A DNA stretch of 64,000 nt, from NCBI RefSeq assembly GCF_022201045.2, contig NC_068560.1, positions 19,547,501-19,611,500 on the forward strand. Direction: 5' to 3'. A program made the position numbers and the translations under genes. Below, one piece after another: positions 23,068 through 35,400 of this stretch (positions are counted from its first letter, which is position 1; every line of letters starts with the position of its first letter). The notes under the pieces were generated by a model that worked only from the letters and a program-made list of their open reading frames with translations, had not been told where the DNA came from and ran no database searches. The stretch comes from Citrus sinensis (Eukaryota; Streptophyta; Magnoliopsida; Sapindales; Rutaceae).

Positions 23068-26000
23068 TCATGCTAGACAACCTTTGAAACCTTTTCTAAG
23101 GGCAGTTTCGTCCAAGTTCCTGCCAATGAATACAAGCTTGTTAATCCTCTTCTCATCGGGTCCCCATGCTTTGCCTGGGCAGCCATCCAAGGTCGAATGA
23201 ACCCCCTGAAGTAAAAAATAACAAAGGAAAGAAGCGAGAAAAGAATTAGAGGAAATTTGATTTGAAAAGCGCAAAAAAGTTATTAACAGAATGCGCCAAC
23301 TGTTACAGGAATATTATAAGATTTATGAAAGGACCTGAAAAACGTATTGCTGTTCTGAACCACTCACAGACAAGATACCCTTCATTCTATACAAGTCCTC
23401 CCCCTTTTCTTCTATCAGTCTTTCAAGCCAATCATCCACCTGTTCTTTGGAGAACAAGATTTTAGATGACACGAAACAAACCAAAAGAATTGGGTCAAAA
23501 GAAAACAAATAAACTTTCCTGGGAATTACTATTTACCTCATCAAGATCAAGCGTTCCTTCAGAAACAATTGTAACACTTGATACAGCAGAATCGTGCATG
23601 TGGTTATGATGATGCCCTTCATGGTGCCCTGTAACATCCAGACAAAATGATGTGATGGACCAAACAAAATACCAGAAAAACTAACTCTTGAAATAATGCA
23701 ACTGTCAAATGTACTATATATTTGTCAAAAATATAATTGCCAACATTGTATTGCACCTAAATCAAAATTTAAATTCAACGAGGTCATTAAACATAGAACT
23801 TAAAAACAAACAAAAATATAGTTCATGGTTGTAGGTAATTTTCTCCGCAGTGGCTACATGCAAATCGTTTCTAGTAAGAATCATTCAAAGTCATAATAAT
23901 CATCCATATCACTACTCCTTCTCAATTTAAATCATCAACTCCCATGATAAAGATAAAACTGAAGATAGAAGAAGGAAAGAGAGAAAACAACACTACCATG
24001 TGCACTTTCATGATGATGGGTTGCACAATGGGAATTATCTACGTGAACTTCAGAATCAATTCTGCAAATTCAGGGAATGATGTTTTCGCAGGCATTATTT
24101 GCAAAATTCAACTTGAAAATGAATGTCTTATAATTTGATTGTGCTGACTAGAGGAAAAGAAATTGTAAGAGTAAAAAATTGAAAAAATATAATTGAAAAT
24201 TAAACAAATAGAAACAATTCAAAACAGTTGCAATATAATAAATGGCTGCAAAAAGGAATAGATAATGACCTCTCGAGATCATAACCTCCTACTCCCAAAA
24301 CAAAATCCATGTCAACAGATCCATATTTAGCTAGCTTGACCGGTGCCATTGCATTAATATGCTGCCAAAAGTGTACCCAACAGGAAAGCAAACCTTGATG
24401 AAGCAGAAAAGAAGAAATATAAACTGATCTAAAGGTCATCAATCTGATTGTGTCTCAAAGCTTCATATTGATTCACAAGGAAATCCACTTAAGTCTATCA
24501 TCTTCAATATTTAGCTTATCCTAGCCAAATATAAAAGATGATTTCTGTTCAAGAATGAAAATTTTCTTTTCCCATTTAAGGGGATGGTAGAAATATCGGA
24601 ACCATCATCCTCCAATGAATTTATTTGAAGTAAATCAATATATGTAATTTTATGTATTATATTTACTGAAAGCACTCACATTGTTGATTTGTTAAGGTTA
24701 TTTTACAATAACAGTTGGGCTACCAATGCTTGACATTCAATGGAAAATGATCTTGTTAGGATCAATGAGAAAAGAAGATACAAACATTTAGAGGTCACCC
24801 AATTTTGTTGTTTTGATTCGTTTTAATTAGTAGAAAGAAGAAAAAGGGAAGACAGTATAAGTGAATCCTATCCAAGCCCAAAAATAAACTACACTAGATA
24901 GCTAAGAGATCTAAATCTCATGTTAATTTTTACAAAAAGGTAAAACTAATGAGACAGGGACACAACTGAACGACATTTGTTTCTTTTAGATTTCTCACAT
25001 AGTTAAAGACACAATCAACTTGAAAAAATTCGTGCACCCACAACCAGAATACACAAGCAATTGGGTTGTAGGGGTTCAACTTGAACACGATCATTCACAC
25101 ATAAAAAACAAGCAAACATTTTAACAGGTATATTCTTTGGATTTGTCAGCTTCTACAAAGAAGCTCTGGAAGATTTCAAAAAACGTAAGCAGTCTTCTAT
25201 TAGGAAATTTAGCACTGCCATCTAGTATTATGTTATTTTTCTCTTCTTCACAAATGTAAGAAAACTGGCAACAAAAAACTCATACCTTAATTCTCTCGGT
25301 CAAACTCCCCAATTCAGTCTCGGTCACCAAATCTATCTGCCAGCACCAAACAAAATATGTCATAAACAGAGTAGAGAATACCTTTATACTTCCACGAGCC
25401 ACTTATATATAAATGATATCAAACAGGACAGAGACAAAAAGAGAACTACAACTGTAGCACCTTGTTCAAAATAATACGATCAGCATAAGCAACTTGTTCT
25501 ACAGCCTCATTCACTACAAATCTTGGTTTCACTTCATTTAAATGTTGCATGGCATGCTTGGAATCCACTAAGGTAACAACACCGTCCAGCTTAACATACT
25601 GTGAAACCAATTCATCAGTACAAAATGTTTCAATAACAGGAGCTGGCTTGGCAAGACCTGCAGAAGGGTTCACAAAATAAACAGAACAGTCAAGCTTTCA
25701 CAGTTTCAATAACTCTCTTTTCTTTTCCATATATTGGGTAAGAAACAATGTAAATTATTATCAAAATTTGCAAGAGGGTAAACAAACTGTCCACTAGAAG
25801 AACAGATTTGTGGTGAATTTAACTGTTATAAAGAAATTACTGTAGAACGGCCCAAGAAACTACACACCTGTGGTTTCTATAACAATATGATCGAATTGCC
25901 CTTGTTTCTTCTTAGCCAACTGGAGAAGCATTTTAACAAGATCACCGCGCACAGTACAGCATAGGCAACCATTATTAACCATGACAATATCTTCGGACAC

Positions 26001-26546
26001 CGAGGAATGACTAGCAACTAATGATCCATCAATATCCACCTCACCAAACTGCAACCATTGTAATCATAAGCAAATCATATCATTGTCCAGTTTCATTTTC
26101 ATCCAGTATATATATATATATAGGCGGGGTAGAAGAATGAAAACCTCATTTTCTATAACAGCAATCCTCTTGCCGTGCTGAGCTGTCAGAATGTGATTAA
26201 GCAAAGTGGTCTGCATACAACAAAGAGAACTTCTTTAATTTGTCATAAATAAAATCTAATGCAATTATATAATTTTTAAAATAGAAAAAGGGCACAGTGA
26301 CCTTGCCTTGCCAGAACCGAGAAACCCAGTAATGACGGTGGCGGGAACCCGCTTGTCGACACTTAAAGCAGAGGCTGAGGCTGTACCGGCTTCATCGTTA
26401 TTATGTAGATCAGTATTTGATTGAGAGGCCAAGCCCCTGCATCGGCCCCTGCCTCTGCCACTTGAATTGAACAATGGTTGAAAGGTTCTTAGGAATTGAG
26501 AGAGATATTTGGGTGATGTTCTCTGAATCAAGAACTGGGTTGCCAT
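23068..26546 (-). CDS. CobW-domain GTPase / metallochaperone (organelle-type)
   Basis: Ten exons on the minus strand: 26546-26307, 26210-26145, 26048-25868, 25657-25461, 25336-25286, 24361-24270, 24061-23997, 23628-23537, 23439-23335 and 23205-23068, giving 408 residues. Residues 1 to about 55 are Arg/Ser-rich and acid-free at first, suggesting a mitochondrial or plastid transit peptide. The GTPase has a Walker A GFLGSGK|T at 74-81, the metal-binding CxCC (Cys130, 132, 133 in NNGCLCCTVRGDL), IETTG, and ILNK|IDLV as the G4 motif. A His-rich segment (HCATHHHESAHG and following) precedes the C-terminal CobW_C domain (WLERL, RMKGIL, RINKLVFIGRNLD). The family hands zinc or cobalt to target enzymes using GTP. 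The N-terminal CPELVPI signature of ZNG1 is absent, so the client is unknown. The first intron uses a GC donor. Confidence 0.93.
24362..25285 (-). other. Long intron 5 of the CobW gene
   Basis: About 0.9 kb, AT-rich, no exon or recognised transposon seen. Confidence 0.5.
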
Positions 26547-28982
26547 AGGATTCGATCAAATCAAATTATTGCAATTGTAAAAGCTTGATGCTTAAACCCT
26601 AAACCATCATGCCTCCCTTCAAACTTCAAACCAAGGGTTCTAGAACTAAAGGGTATGGCTGTCATGTCATGAAATATAAAATGACTAAAATATCCCTCGA
26701 ATAAAATTAGAGAAAAATAATTAATTATTATATTATTGTAAACTATTACACAAAAGCAGGAAAATCTATGCCACATCACAAATAAAATAACTAACTATTA
26801 CATGAGTGATATATATAATTGAATTTAATAAAATTATTATTTGCATTACATAAATCATTATTTAATGTATAATATTATTTACTAATTGTCTATTAAATTC
26901 AACTAATTATTACTCTAATGTATTTTAAAATTACTCCTTAAAAATCCATAATCAATGTAGTGTGAGGGTTGTCAACTATTTTAAGAGTATGTTTAGGATT
27001 ACTTTAAGTTAAAAACCCATTTGCAATTGAAGTTGAAATATTATAAACAACTTATTTTATAAGTTTTGACAAAATAGTATTTGACAATTTATAAAAAGTT
27101 GTTTATATCATAGATTTTTCATTTTGATTGTAATTTTTAAAAATATATAGGCGTTATTTTCATAAGCAACTTACTGAATAAACCATCGTACTTTTTAAAG
27201 TTCTTATTATATTTTAACAAAAGGATAATTACATTTTATATTTTTTCACAAATCCTAATATATAAACAAAAAGCAATTTAAACTAATGTTTATTTCTAGT
27301 CATTTTGTACAAAAACAATACTTTTATAATAAAATTTACCAAACACATATATTATTCTTTTCAAACTCACTTTTCATGGGATTAATAATCCCAATTTTCA
27401 CATGAGTATAATTATTTAGACTAAAAATTATTTTTGACCATTTATCACAATCTTCTTTTTTATTTAATACATAATTTATCTATTTATTATTAGTCAATTA
27501 ATTAATTTTTAAGTATTTATTCATTTATATATGCATTTATGACATCTTATTTTATTTATTGGTTTTTATTATTACTCGGTATTAAAATAATTAGTTAATA
27601 GTATATCATTTGTATTAACAAAATTATTATTAAGGAACATCTCACTTATTAGTTGATTATTTTATATAATATATATATAATAATTGATATATAATTAATT
27701 TAATGCTTAAATAGTTTTAATCATTTTATCTAATAGGCCATACTATCTCTTATATAAAAAAAGTATAATGTAAATAACTTAAATATGTATTTTATAATTA
27801 TAACTACCAAGTAACAAAATTATTATATATTTATTTTTCTTATTACTTGTATTTTAAAAATAATTTTAATTGTTCCTACACAATATTCATGGATAATTGA
27901 TTCTTATATTTAAATATTAACATGAATATTATTTAGCTTCACTCAAATTTAATTTAACACAGTCCAATCCACTCATGTAATAAATATAAGATTGTATTAT
28001 ATAAGATCTCTATTAATCTAATGTAATCTAATACTAATAGCCAATCTCATCCATCCACTTATGCATGGTAAATGTCACCTAAGTAATTATTTGACAATCT
28101 ATTACTAAAAAGTGTTTGTTATTAAAAAAAAATTGATTATCAAATAATCTATTTTTGTACCAAATATTAAAAGCTATTGAGAGTAACTTTTGCAAATCAG
28201 ATATATATATTTTTTTAGAATATGATTTCGTAATGTAAAATATCTAAAGAATTATCCTCATCTTTTTAAATCATATTGCAAATATTCCCAATACAAAAAT
28301 AAGTTAATTTTTAGAGTTTTTAATTGCAAAATAAAACATAACAAACTATCGTTGCCAGTAATTTCCTCCTCCGACGCAGTCGGCTTCCAATAAATCACAA
28401 GATTCTCCATCTAATGCTACCTATTTTACAAGCATATATCAACAATTATTAAATAATTATTTAATAGAAATATATTTTTTTGTTAAACAAGTTCTTCATT
28501 TGTTAATAAAATAATTAATTGTTATATTTTTGGTAATTATTTAATAATCATTTGAAATTTAAATAAAAATTCAATTTTTTTAACAAAATGTAGACATTAT
28601 TATCTACATTCACATTGTCTACATTTTGGTCATTGTACATAAGAATCTTAAATTTTGGATCAATTTACCAAATATATATAATACCATATTCATCGAAAAG
28701 CAATTATTTCACAATAAAAAATTTACCGAACATGTTATGAATTTATTTGGAAATAATCTAGTTTAGAGGCGATTAAATTGAAAATCTAAAACCACAAACA
28801 TACCCTCAGTCTCTTCATAGGCTCGTGTGAGTTAATTCAATTCACTGTATTTTTTTTTTTTTTTTTTTGGCCTTCTAGAGAGTTAGATTGGTTAACCAAA
28901 TCAATTATTTCGAATTTTTCGTATCCCCTTATTTTCAAATAAGTAATTATTATACCTCTAACGTAAACTTAAAATGAAATGG
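26547..28982. other. AT-rich intergenic region
   Basis: Extremely AT-rich, with no exons seen. The part from about 26990 to 27370 resembles 46490-46880 (shared 'aataaaatttacc/attaaac', 'tttttaaagttc(t/c)tatta' and 'ttttcaaactcac' blocks), so it is probably a relic of a dispersed repeat of unknown class. Confidence 0.5.
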
Positions 28983-29170
28983 TAACTCAGCCTAGACGGA
29001 ATCTTGAGAGAAATTATTCGAGTCCCCACCCCCCTTGTGGGGATTCAAAAATATTTCCTCTCTCCCAATTGTTAATCGGATGGAGTTAAATAATACTGGG
29101 TCGAGTAGATATGACTCGTTTATTAGGGAGGGCCAATGTTTAAAAGAAAAAAAAAAGAAAAAAAGAAGAC
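28983..29170 (+). mobile_element. SINE relic downstream of the chromomethylase gene
   Basis: A 188-bp segment flanked by TGAAATGG (28975-28982 and 29171-29178) and ending in an A-rich tail. It has an A-box-like TAACTCAGCCTAGACGG at the start and a B-box-like TATTCGAGTCC at 29015-29025. Layout resembles the SINE at 5919-6224, including a 'cccc(a)c...gtgggg/gtggagg' block then 'atttcct', but it is shorter and diverged. It lies about 260 nt beyond the chromomethylase stop and could be transcribed in its 3' UTR in antisense. Confidence 0.65.
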
Positions 29171-29430
29171 TGAAATGGAATTAAACAAATGGTATCCATG
29201 ACAATACAATCTCCAGAGTTGAACAATAAAAATACACCCTAAACTCTGTGCTCGCATTGAAGATAAATGAATGGGACTCGGTACAAATGGGAAAGCAACC
29301 GGCCAATAGAGAAAGTTCATGCAATGTTACAATCGGCAAAAACTGGCCTACAGGGATCTAATCTATGCAATGTTACAAATAATAAGACATGATTTTTTAA
29401 AAAAAAATAAGTGAAAAAAAAAAATGAATA

Positions 29431-32400
29431 CTAATCATTCCCCTGGAACAATGATTTTGCCAATTGAAGATTAGTAGAAAGAGAAAACTTGGGGGGTAGG
29501 GTCATCAGTGGCTCATCGTTGCCCAACTTTTGAAATGCCATTCCCAGTGCATACCCTAAAGCTCGTGCAACAACAATAGGCACTGCATTTCCGACCTGAC
29601 AGTACCTGAAAAGATACAAACCGAACAACGGTTGACCTGCTAACCTTTTGGAAGGATTTGACACCTTTGCAATATGATGAAAGGTGAATCCAATGGATGC
29701 CTTTGTATATAACAAGTCTAAAAGATGATGGACATGATATCACAATTTCATAACTATAATGTATTCTTTTCAGTTGATATAACAGCTTGTATGGGCATGG
29801 GTTGAGTTGCTCTTAGCTGGATTTGCCTCAAGAAGCAGCAATCCTAGCGCCAGCAACTTGAGGGGGCCATAAAGGATTCACCATGGTGAGAATAATGCCC
29901 AGCTTCTCAAGTACAAAACATGATAACAGGGAAGGGTTCATACCTCTCTTTGACCGTTCCAAAGAATCTATAATAATCAGGAAACCCCTGTAACCTTGCA
30001 CATTCTCGTATTGTGAGAACTCGATCCTGCTCCGGATGCAACACTGCCTAAACAAAATTGATACACAAAATTACATCTCAGACATGAGAGCCTCTGACAG
30101 AGAAAATCAGAGCATGAGCATACCATGCTGTGGAGACTAGGGAAGGTCACTACTGTTGTCATTGTCTCGTCCCACCATAATCTTGCAAATGGTCTGCACC
30201 AACATTATCTAAAAAGTTAGATACAACAAAGGAATTTCAGAAGGGCCACAGAAGGAAATATCTAACCTTCTGGACTTCCCTTGTTCAAAAGTCAAGGCAT
30301 AATCAGGTATCTGCAAGCAAAAAAGTCAGAGTCACGTCCCTGTCAGCCAGTTCGATTTGCTTGAACAGTAAACAGTAAATTCATTAAAATTATAATGATA
30401 TTCAACCGAGTATAATGATATTGAATCTTTGATAGGAAGCAAAAATATGAATCTGTACAGAGTATAATGATATTGTCCTCTTTTGTTGACTTCATTAAAA
30501 TTCAGATCATTTCAACACTTGTATGTTCAATAGTAATAGCAAAGCATGAAGGATCAAGGATTATTATAGAATTTTTATCATGGAGACCATCATTGTGAAC
30601 TAATAAGACTATGTTGAACAGAAAATAACATTAAATTCTGCACTATAACCTTAACCAAATCAAGAGAGAAGAAAGAGCAGAAAGAAATAAATCAATCGGT
30701 ACAAGAGCGTGTTTCACTCTATATAATCATGTAAAAGAAAGAAGATTGTAATTCTGTAAAAAGCATGCATGTCTCAGTTTTGTAGTATGAAATGTTTTCC
30801 TGCTAAAAAAGAGCCTAATTCTGAGGCAGAATCTGCAGTCAATTTTCTAAAGTTATTAAAATATTTAAGCATTCATGGTAGGCATTTTGAAGGATGCTCA
30901 ATGGCATGATCCGCAAGAATTCTGAAGGATGTTCACTTTCTGGTTAACTTCAATCAAAAACGTCATTTAAGATAAAAAAGTTTAGTTCAAATAAATAAAA
31001 AGCAGCATGTGAAACAATAAACAAAAGCTAATATGCCATTTCATAATTTAGATTTGAATTTGCATTTTCAAACTCTTTGATTTATGAATGCAAAAATTAA
31101 TTTGATAGTGGATTTCATTGTTTCTTTTGATTATTTGATTTGCTGACTTCAGCCTACATACTTCTCTTGCTTTCTGTTGAGTAAAATTAAAACAATAGGT
31201 AGAAAGTTAATCGTTGACGAGCAGCTTAGAGGAGTAAAAGAAATGAGGAAACAATATAAACACAGAAACACATGCATGGTAGCAAACAAAGAGGCAGGGG
31301 GAGAGAGAGAGAAACTAGCTGTAATATTTATACCATAAATATTTGACCAAAAATAATGATAATCATCTTTCTGGAAATATATACGTGTCTGCGTGTGTGT
31401 GTGTAAATCTCACCATTGGTTTTCCGGATGGCAACAGCATTTGCTCTTCTGTTCGCCGGGCCACATTGTCAGCTCCAACAACTACTCCGGGAAGGTCCCT
31501 GAAATTTGCTCCCTGCTCGGTGGGTAAAATAAGAGTATCAACAGATGTCAAAAGCTCAACAGATATTCTGCAAAAAAAAAAAAAAAAAAATTATCTAACC
31601 TTTCTTTTTGGAATTTGACAAACCCGAATGTAATCATCTTCAGACAATCGTTTAGGCCGATGGTCATATAACATAACTTTAACTCTTGAACTGCCATTGA
31701 ATCCAGAACCAGTCATCTCTACAGAGCCCAGGGCAGAAAGTAAAGAAAAAAGGATGTCGTTAGTAAACATGCTCCATGCAGATTGTGCATTGATTTATTT
31801 CACGTGTGGATGAATATGAATACATATCTATGTATATCTCCATTTCCCTTTCCACATTATATTATGTATATGCACATGCATTTATTATATCCACTAGGAG
31901 TGAGAATTTAACCAACAAATGAGCATAAGTTCACCAAAACTACTGAAAACAATTAAAGCATCTATTAACAGAGAGAAAAGATGGCAAAAAGAATAAGAAA
32001 ATAGACAGAGACTAAGAAGAATAAAACATTTGAAACCTGTAACAGCACGAAAGGATAAAACACTTTGTGTTGTTCAAGGCCAAGTTTGAGTGGATCCCCA
32101 AAACAATACTTCAACATCAAGTTTTTTGTTTCCTCGGTGTTCCATATTTTACATTGCCACAATGGTTCCATCAAAGTAGAATGGGCTGACAGATCTGGAC
32201 ATCACCCAGAAGCTGGAATCTCAATTTTTCCGAAATTTGAAAAAGATAGAGGTTGAAGAAGACACAACTCTTCTGAGAGTATCTTCAGGAACCTTTCTTC
32301 TAAGTCTTTTTCTGAAGTGGTTGGTGAACAATCATCTACCCTATTTTTGGGTCTCTCAAAGCTTTTTTGGAAGGCAAAATATTGCAAAAAGTGACAAAAT

Positions 32401-35400
32401 TGAAGATAGAAATCCAAATGTTTATTTGGAGAGTGGCTTATTTAAAAGCATGTAACGTTACACATTAACACCAAGCTTAAAGGGTCCAACACCAAAGTTG
32501 AGATTCTAACTTAAAACAACACAAGGCTTGAATCGTCTAACTTGAAATCTGATTTGTAGAATAGTGGATTGCTTTTATTCATCTCTTCATAGGTGTATAA
32601 TGAGCAAGAAGCCTAAAAGAATGTTGATCATATATTATGGTCGAAAACGATTTTCAGCACTACATTGCCTTGGGTTTCCTAAAAAGCTGTCTTTCGAGGG
32701 GGGCAACAGATCAGTAAATGGAATTTTGAGAGTTTGGCTATTTTATAGGGCTATTCGGTATGAAAACATTGGGTAATTTCGAGCAGTAAATAAATAATTT
32801 TGAAGATACTATTCAAGTAGACCTCAACTTCTCAGGAACAAACAGATTTCTAGCATCTTTTGTCATCAGTTTCGTGAGATTTTGTAGCTACTTTCTTATT
32901 TGGCATTGGGCACTATTGCAGCATTTACAAGACTTTTACATAGTAGAGTCATTTTTGCAAAGCCTTTTTGATAATTGTTTGGAGAGGTAACCACTTCCTT
33001 AGATTGTAAGAACAGACCTCCAGTTCATTTTCCTCTGATGCTACTTAACTAAAGCAAGTGGTTATCACACATGTCAAAGATGATGGAAATTTGTGTAGGT
33101 GATAACTGCATATTTTTCATATATTTTGCTATTAATTTCTCCATCTCTTTCTTGTTTTGGTCTTAAATATTCTAGTTATTTTAGTTAATTTTTAATTTAG
33201 TAAATTATATTTTTATTGTGTTAATTTTTATCTTAGTTTTTTTATTTTGTTATTTTAGGTATATTCTGGGATTAAAAAGAAATTAAATCAGAGCATTTAA
33301 GAAGAAATCTACTTGAAGGAATTAGAAAAGGGAAATAATTAGAGATTTTTGGAAACCAAGAAAACCAAATGGTTAATATGGGAAGCAAATTAAACAAAAA
33401 AAAAAAAAAAGGAAATGGCCATAGTTCATGCACGTGAATTGCCTAAACAATTGGTGGACAAAGCATTGGAAATACAGAATTGAAATGGCATGTGCATGGC
33501 AATTAAAGGAAGCAAATATTTTGCATGGCTTTAAATGGCAAGCATGTTATGGCATGGGCGGTTGTGGCTTTGGATTCAATTCTTTCCGTGCAAGGATTTA
33601 AAAGCCACAATTGAACAATTTGCAGCCGCAAAGGAGAAGAAAAAAATCAGCAGCTGAAAGGAATTGAAGAAAAAGGCAGTCGCTTGAATTAATTTCCATA
33701 ATTGGTTTTATCAATTCTCTTATTCCCAATTTAATTATGTTAGGCTAGATTTTCTATTTGGTTGAGGGTGAATTTAAAACCCCAAATATGTCATATGATT
33801 AATTTTTAATTTCTATCATTCAATTATTTAATTGAGATTGTTTATGTTCTTCTATAATTAATGTTTATAATTTTATTCTTGTCTTGTTTGAGTGGCCAAT
33901 TAGACAGGACTTGAATAAATTCTATTGTTAGATTAAAATTCTTGATCCATAATTGTCTTGAGATTTTAATCATAAGTAGTAGGTTGGAATCAGTGATTTC
34001 AATTGGAGAACATAACGTAGGTTAAAAAATCCAAACTTGTGTGTTTATTGCCTAGATCAACTTAATATATTTCACTGCTTAATGCTTCCATTATCTTAAA
34101 TTTAAAGAGCTTGTTTTAAATTATTTAATGGTTAGAGATTAGGTGAAGAGCTTGTTTTACTTAACAACACACTAAGGAAAGATTGAGACTAACAGAGTTT
34201 GTTGTTATCTACGGTTGATAGTTTCAATATAAATTGATGATAGAATTAGTATATTATGTGCATGTTTAGTGGTGGCGAATGATCCTTTAACCAAAGTTTT
34301 CATCATTATTATTTCTTTATCCTTTAATTAGAGTTTTTATTAAATTTTTGTTTTCATAGTTTAATTTCTTTATTTCTTGCTCTTTAGTTAAAAATTCAAA
34401 AACTCCCCTTTTATTTATAATTGGCATTTTCTTTATTTAGATTAATTTATATTAATTATTTCTATTATTATTTTATCTTAAGTCTTGCTTTAGAGTTGAT
34501 AATAAATATAACTAGCATAATCTCTATGGGATCGATCCTTACTCGTTCTGTATTAATTATTTATACTAGTAGTAAAGTTTTAAATTTAGTGCACCCTAAC
34601 GACACTACCAGTAGGACTCTAAAGATAATGTAACTTTTTTTTCAATCCAGTACCCCTACGAAATGGTTACATATTATCAATATAAAACTGTTTAATTCAA
34701 GCCCATTCTGCAGGGTGATCAGATTTGTTCATAATTAATGAAACAAAGTAAAATATTTTGTGCGGCCATCCAAATATACAGAAGCTCTATCATACCACAA
34801 CCATATTGCATTTATATAGGGTTAACTTCGGATTACCTCCTCAAGAAATGACATTCTTCAAAATACTCTCAAACATTAAAACTTTAACTTACCCCAAATT
34901 TTTGTTAAGAAGATAAAAAAAAAAATCATCAAGCTGCCCCAAATTTTTCCCTTGTCTTTTGAACAAACATGGGGATAAATTGAGGTAATCTAAAATTTAC
35001 CCATTTATATAAGGAAGAGTTTTTTTTCAATATATGAGAAGGACAGTACCTGATTTTCCTGATCTTATAAATCGTTGAAACTCTGTTTCTGGAGGCTTTT
35101 CATATGGCATTTCATCCCGAGCTTCATGGCTTGTGACCTGCAAAGCAGTGTGTCAATCATATAAAGAACTAAAGGTCATTTAAAGTGAATTGAACTAATG
35201 AGATATGATGTTCATACAGCTGGAAGATCAGAAATAGCATCTTGAAGAACAATGGCTTTTTCTAGTTCACGTGGTTGGTCTTCATCATATGCAACGGTAT
35301 TGCGCTGCAACATGAAGACAAAAATAATAATGGGTAGTGCATTGCAGTTTATATAAATTTGCAAAACAACATGAATACCTCAAACTCAGATGGAGGCCAG

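Noticed and set aside
32065..32455. Overlapping plus and minus frames in chromomethylase intron 17
   Set aside because: They share no motif with any family I know, and the spliced chromomethylase model is continuous without them.
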